Source: Saprospirales bacterium (GTDB lineage: Bacteria > Bacteroidota > Bacteroidia > Chitinophagales > Saprospiraceae). Taken from it: a DNA stretch of 6,319 bases. Positions within the stretch are counted from its first letter, which is position 1. Each line of letters opens with the position of its first letter. Shown piece by piece: positions 5,428 to 6,319 of the stretch. The position numbers were made by a program, and so were the translations under genes. The stretch spans positions 1 through 6,319 of the forward strand of contig JAHEAS010000219.1 in the NCBI GenBank assembly GCA_024642645.1, in the 5' to 3' direction. The notes under the pieces are model-generated. The model saw nothing but the letters and a program-made list of their open reading frames with translations, was not told where the DNA came from and did no database searches.

Positions 5428-6319
5428 GCTATCCCTCATCATACGCTGTTTCAACGAAGAAAAACACATCGGGCGCTTGCTCGCTGGGGTGATGGAGCAG
5501 TCGGTGAAGGATATTGAAATCATCGTGGTGGACAGCGGCTCGACGGATGCCACGGTGAGCATCGCCTCCAATTTTCCGACCAAAATCGTCACGCTGCGGC
5601 CGCAGGATTTTTCCTTTGGCCATGCTCTGAACCTCGGTTGCGAAGCCGCCACGGGCGACATCCTGCTCTTCGCTAGCGCCCATGTTTACCCGGTTTACAG
5701 CGACTGGTTGGAGTTGATGTTGAAGCCGTTCGAAGATGAAAAAGTTGGCCTTGTGTACGGCAAGCAACGGGGCTGCGAACTCAACAAGTACAGTGAGCAC
5801 CAGATTTTTGCGAAGTGGTTCCCAGAGGAAAGCACCATGAACCAGCTCCACCCCTTCTGCAACAACGCCAACTGTGCCATCCGCCAGAGCCTCTGGCTGG
5901 AGCAGCCCTACGACGAGTCGCTCACAGGCCTCGAAGACCTCGACTGGGCGAAAAAAATGCAGGCCAATGGTCACCACATCGCCTACCAAGCCGGGGCGAC
6001 CATCATCCATGTGCACGAAGAAAAGTGGAAAAACGTCTTCAACCGCTACCGCCGAGAGGCTATCGCATTGCGTTTGATTCAAAAAAACGAGACTTTCAAT
6101 TTCCTGACCTTCTTGACTTTGTTGTGGAAAAATGCCCGCCACGACTGGCAGCAGTCGCTCCATGATGGCGTTTTCCTGCGGGAATTTTTCAGCATCTTGC
6201 TGTTCCGTTACAACCAATTTTGGGGAACCTACCGGGGCTACAAACAGTCGTACCTCATGGACAACCAGGTGCGGGAGCGGTTCTATTATCCGAAGGGGTA
6301 TGTTTCAAAAAAGGAAAGC
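5423..6319 (+). CDS. Family 2 glycosyltransferase (GT-A fold), 3' end missing
   Basis: The frame is open from ATG 5423 to the right edge, 299 codons without a stop, so the C-terminus is missing or nearly so. The start is the only ATG in this frame after an in-frame TGA at 5408-5410. It begins with the standard GT2 strand MKLSLIIRCFNEE (1-13), followed by the nucleotide-sugar motif IEIIVVDSGSTDAT (31-44). Where many GT2 enzymes have a DXD metal site, this one has LLFASAHVYP (81-90). Further motifs are VYGKQ (111-115), NNANCAIRQSLW (147-158) and the acceptor-side acidic motif TGLEDLDWAKK (168-178), then NRYRREAIAL (207-216). Hydrophobic stretches near 225-235 and 255-262 may be interfacial helices. 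The enzyme probably adds a sugar to a lipid-linked glycan at the inner membrane. With the adjacent FkbM methyltransferase and the flippase it fits a surface polysaccharide locus. Donor and acceptor cannot be deduced. Confidence 0.9.
   Translation, partial: MKLSLIIRCFNEEKHIGRLLAGVMEQSVKDIEIIVVDSGSTDATVSIASNFPTKIVTLRPQDFSFGHALNLGCEAATGDILLFASAHVYPVYSDWLELMLKPFEDEKVGLVYGKQRGCELNKYSEHQIFAKWFPEESTMNQLHPFCNNANCAIRQSLWLEQPYDESLTGLEDLDWAKKMQANGHHIAYQAGATIIHVHEEKWKNVFNRYRREAIALRLIQKNETFNFLTFLTLLWKNARHDWQQSLHDGVFLREFFSILLFRYNQFWGTYRGYKQSYLMDNQVRERFYYPKGYVSKKES

Noticed and set aside
5429..6217. Minus-strand open frame (262 codons) across the right end
   Set aside because: It lies entirely opposite the glycosyltransferase, whose plus-strand frame has all the expected GT2 motifs. 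The antisense product shows no family features.

Overview
This 6.3 kb window looks like a chromosomal segment of a Bacteroidota bacterium, most likely from the Saprospiria/Chitinophagia/Cytophagia side of the phylum. The main evidence is an 815-residue secreted protein that ends in a 'gliding motility-associated' (CHU_C, type B) sorting domain, the signature of type IX secretion (T9SS) cargo. In agreement, no start codon has a clear Shine-Dalgarno sequence, upstream regions are A/T-rich, and several gaps hold matches to the Bacteroidota -7 promoter box (TAnnTTTG). The genus cannot be fixed from this sequence alone.

Layout. Two genes read leftward. A complete 14-helix polysaccharide flippase of the MOP/Wzx type (509-2017) is followed after 29 bp by a secreted LamG-domain protein (1-479) whose 3' end lies outside the window. 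A 102-bp divergent intergenic region (2018-2119) separates them from the rightward genes. These are the large T9SS cargo protein (2120-4567: seven propeller-like repeats, SprB-type repeats, a PKD/Ig-like module, CHU_C domain), an FkbM-family SAM-dependent methyltransferase (4595-5338), and a family 2 glycosyltransferase (5423 to the right edge, 3' end missing). The two edge genes are real although neither has a stop codon inside the window.

How the genes may work together. Flippase, O-methyltransferase and glycosyltransferase are standard parts of a locus that builds, decorates and exports a surface polysaccharide (LPS O-antigen, capsule or exopolysaccharide). The CHU_C protein and the LamG protein are predicted to be exported and to lie at or beyond the cell surface. 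The window therefore reads as a cell-surface locus combining glycan assembly with large secreted proteins. A direct functional link between the two is inference only.

Non-coding features. The 84-bp gap before the glycosyltransferase carries a 16-bp tandem repeat (about 2.6 copies) that places an ATG in each of the three reading frames and ends exactly at the glycosyltransferase start. Two -7-like boxes overlap the stop codons of the preceding genes (504-511 minus, 4565-4572 plus), suggesting that the downstream genes may have their own promoters inside apparent operons. I saw no tRNA, rRNA, CRISPR array, insertion sequence or convincing intrinsic terminator. I also did not find a clearly new defence or mobile system.
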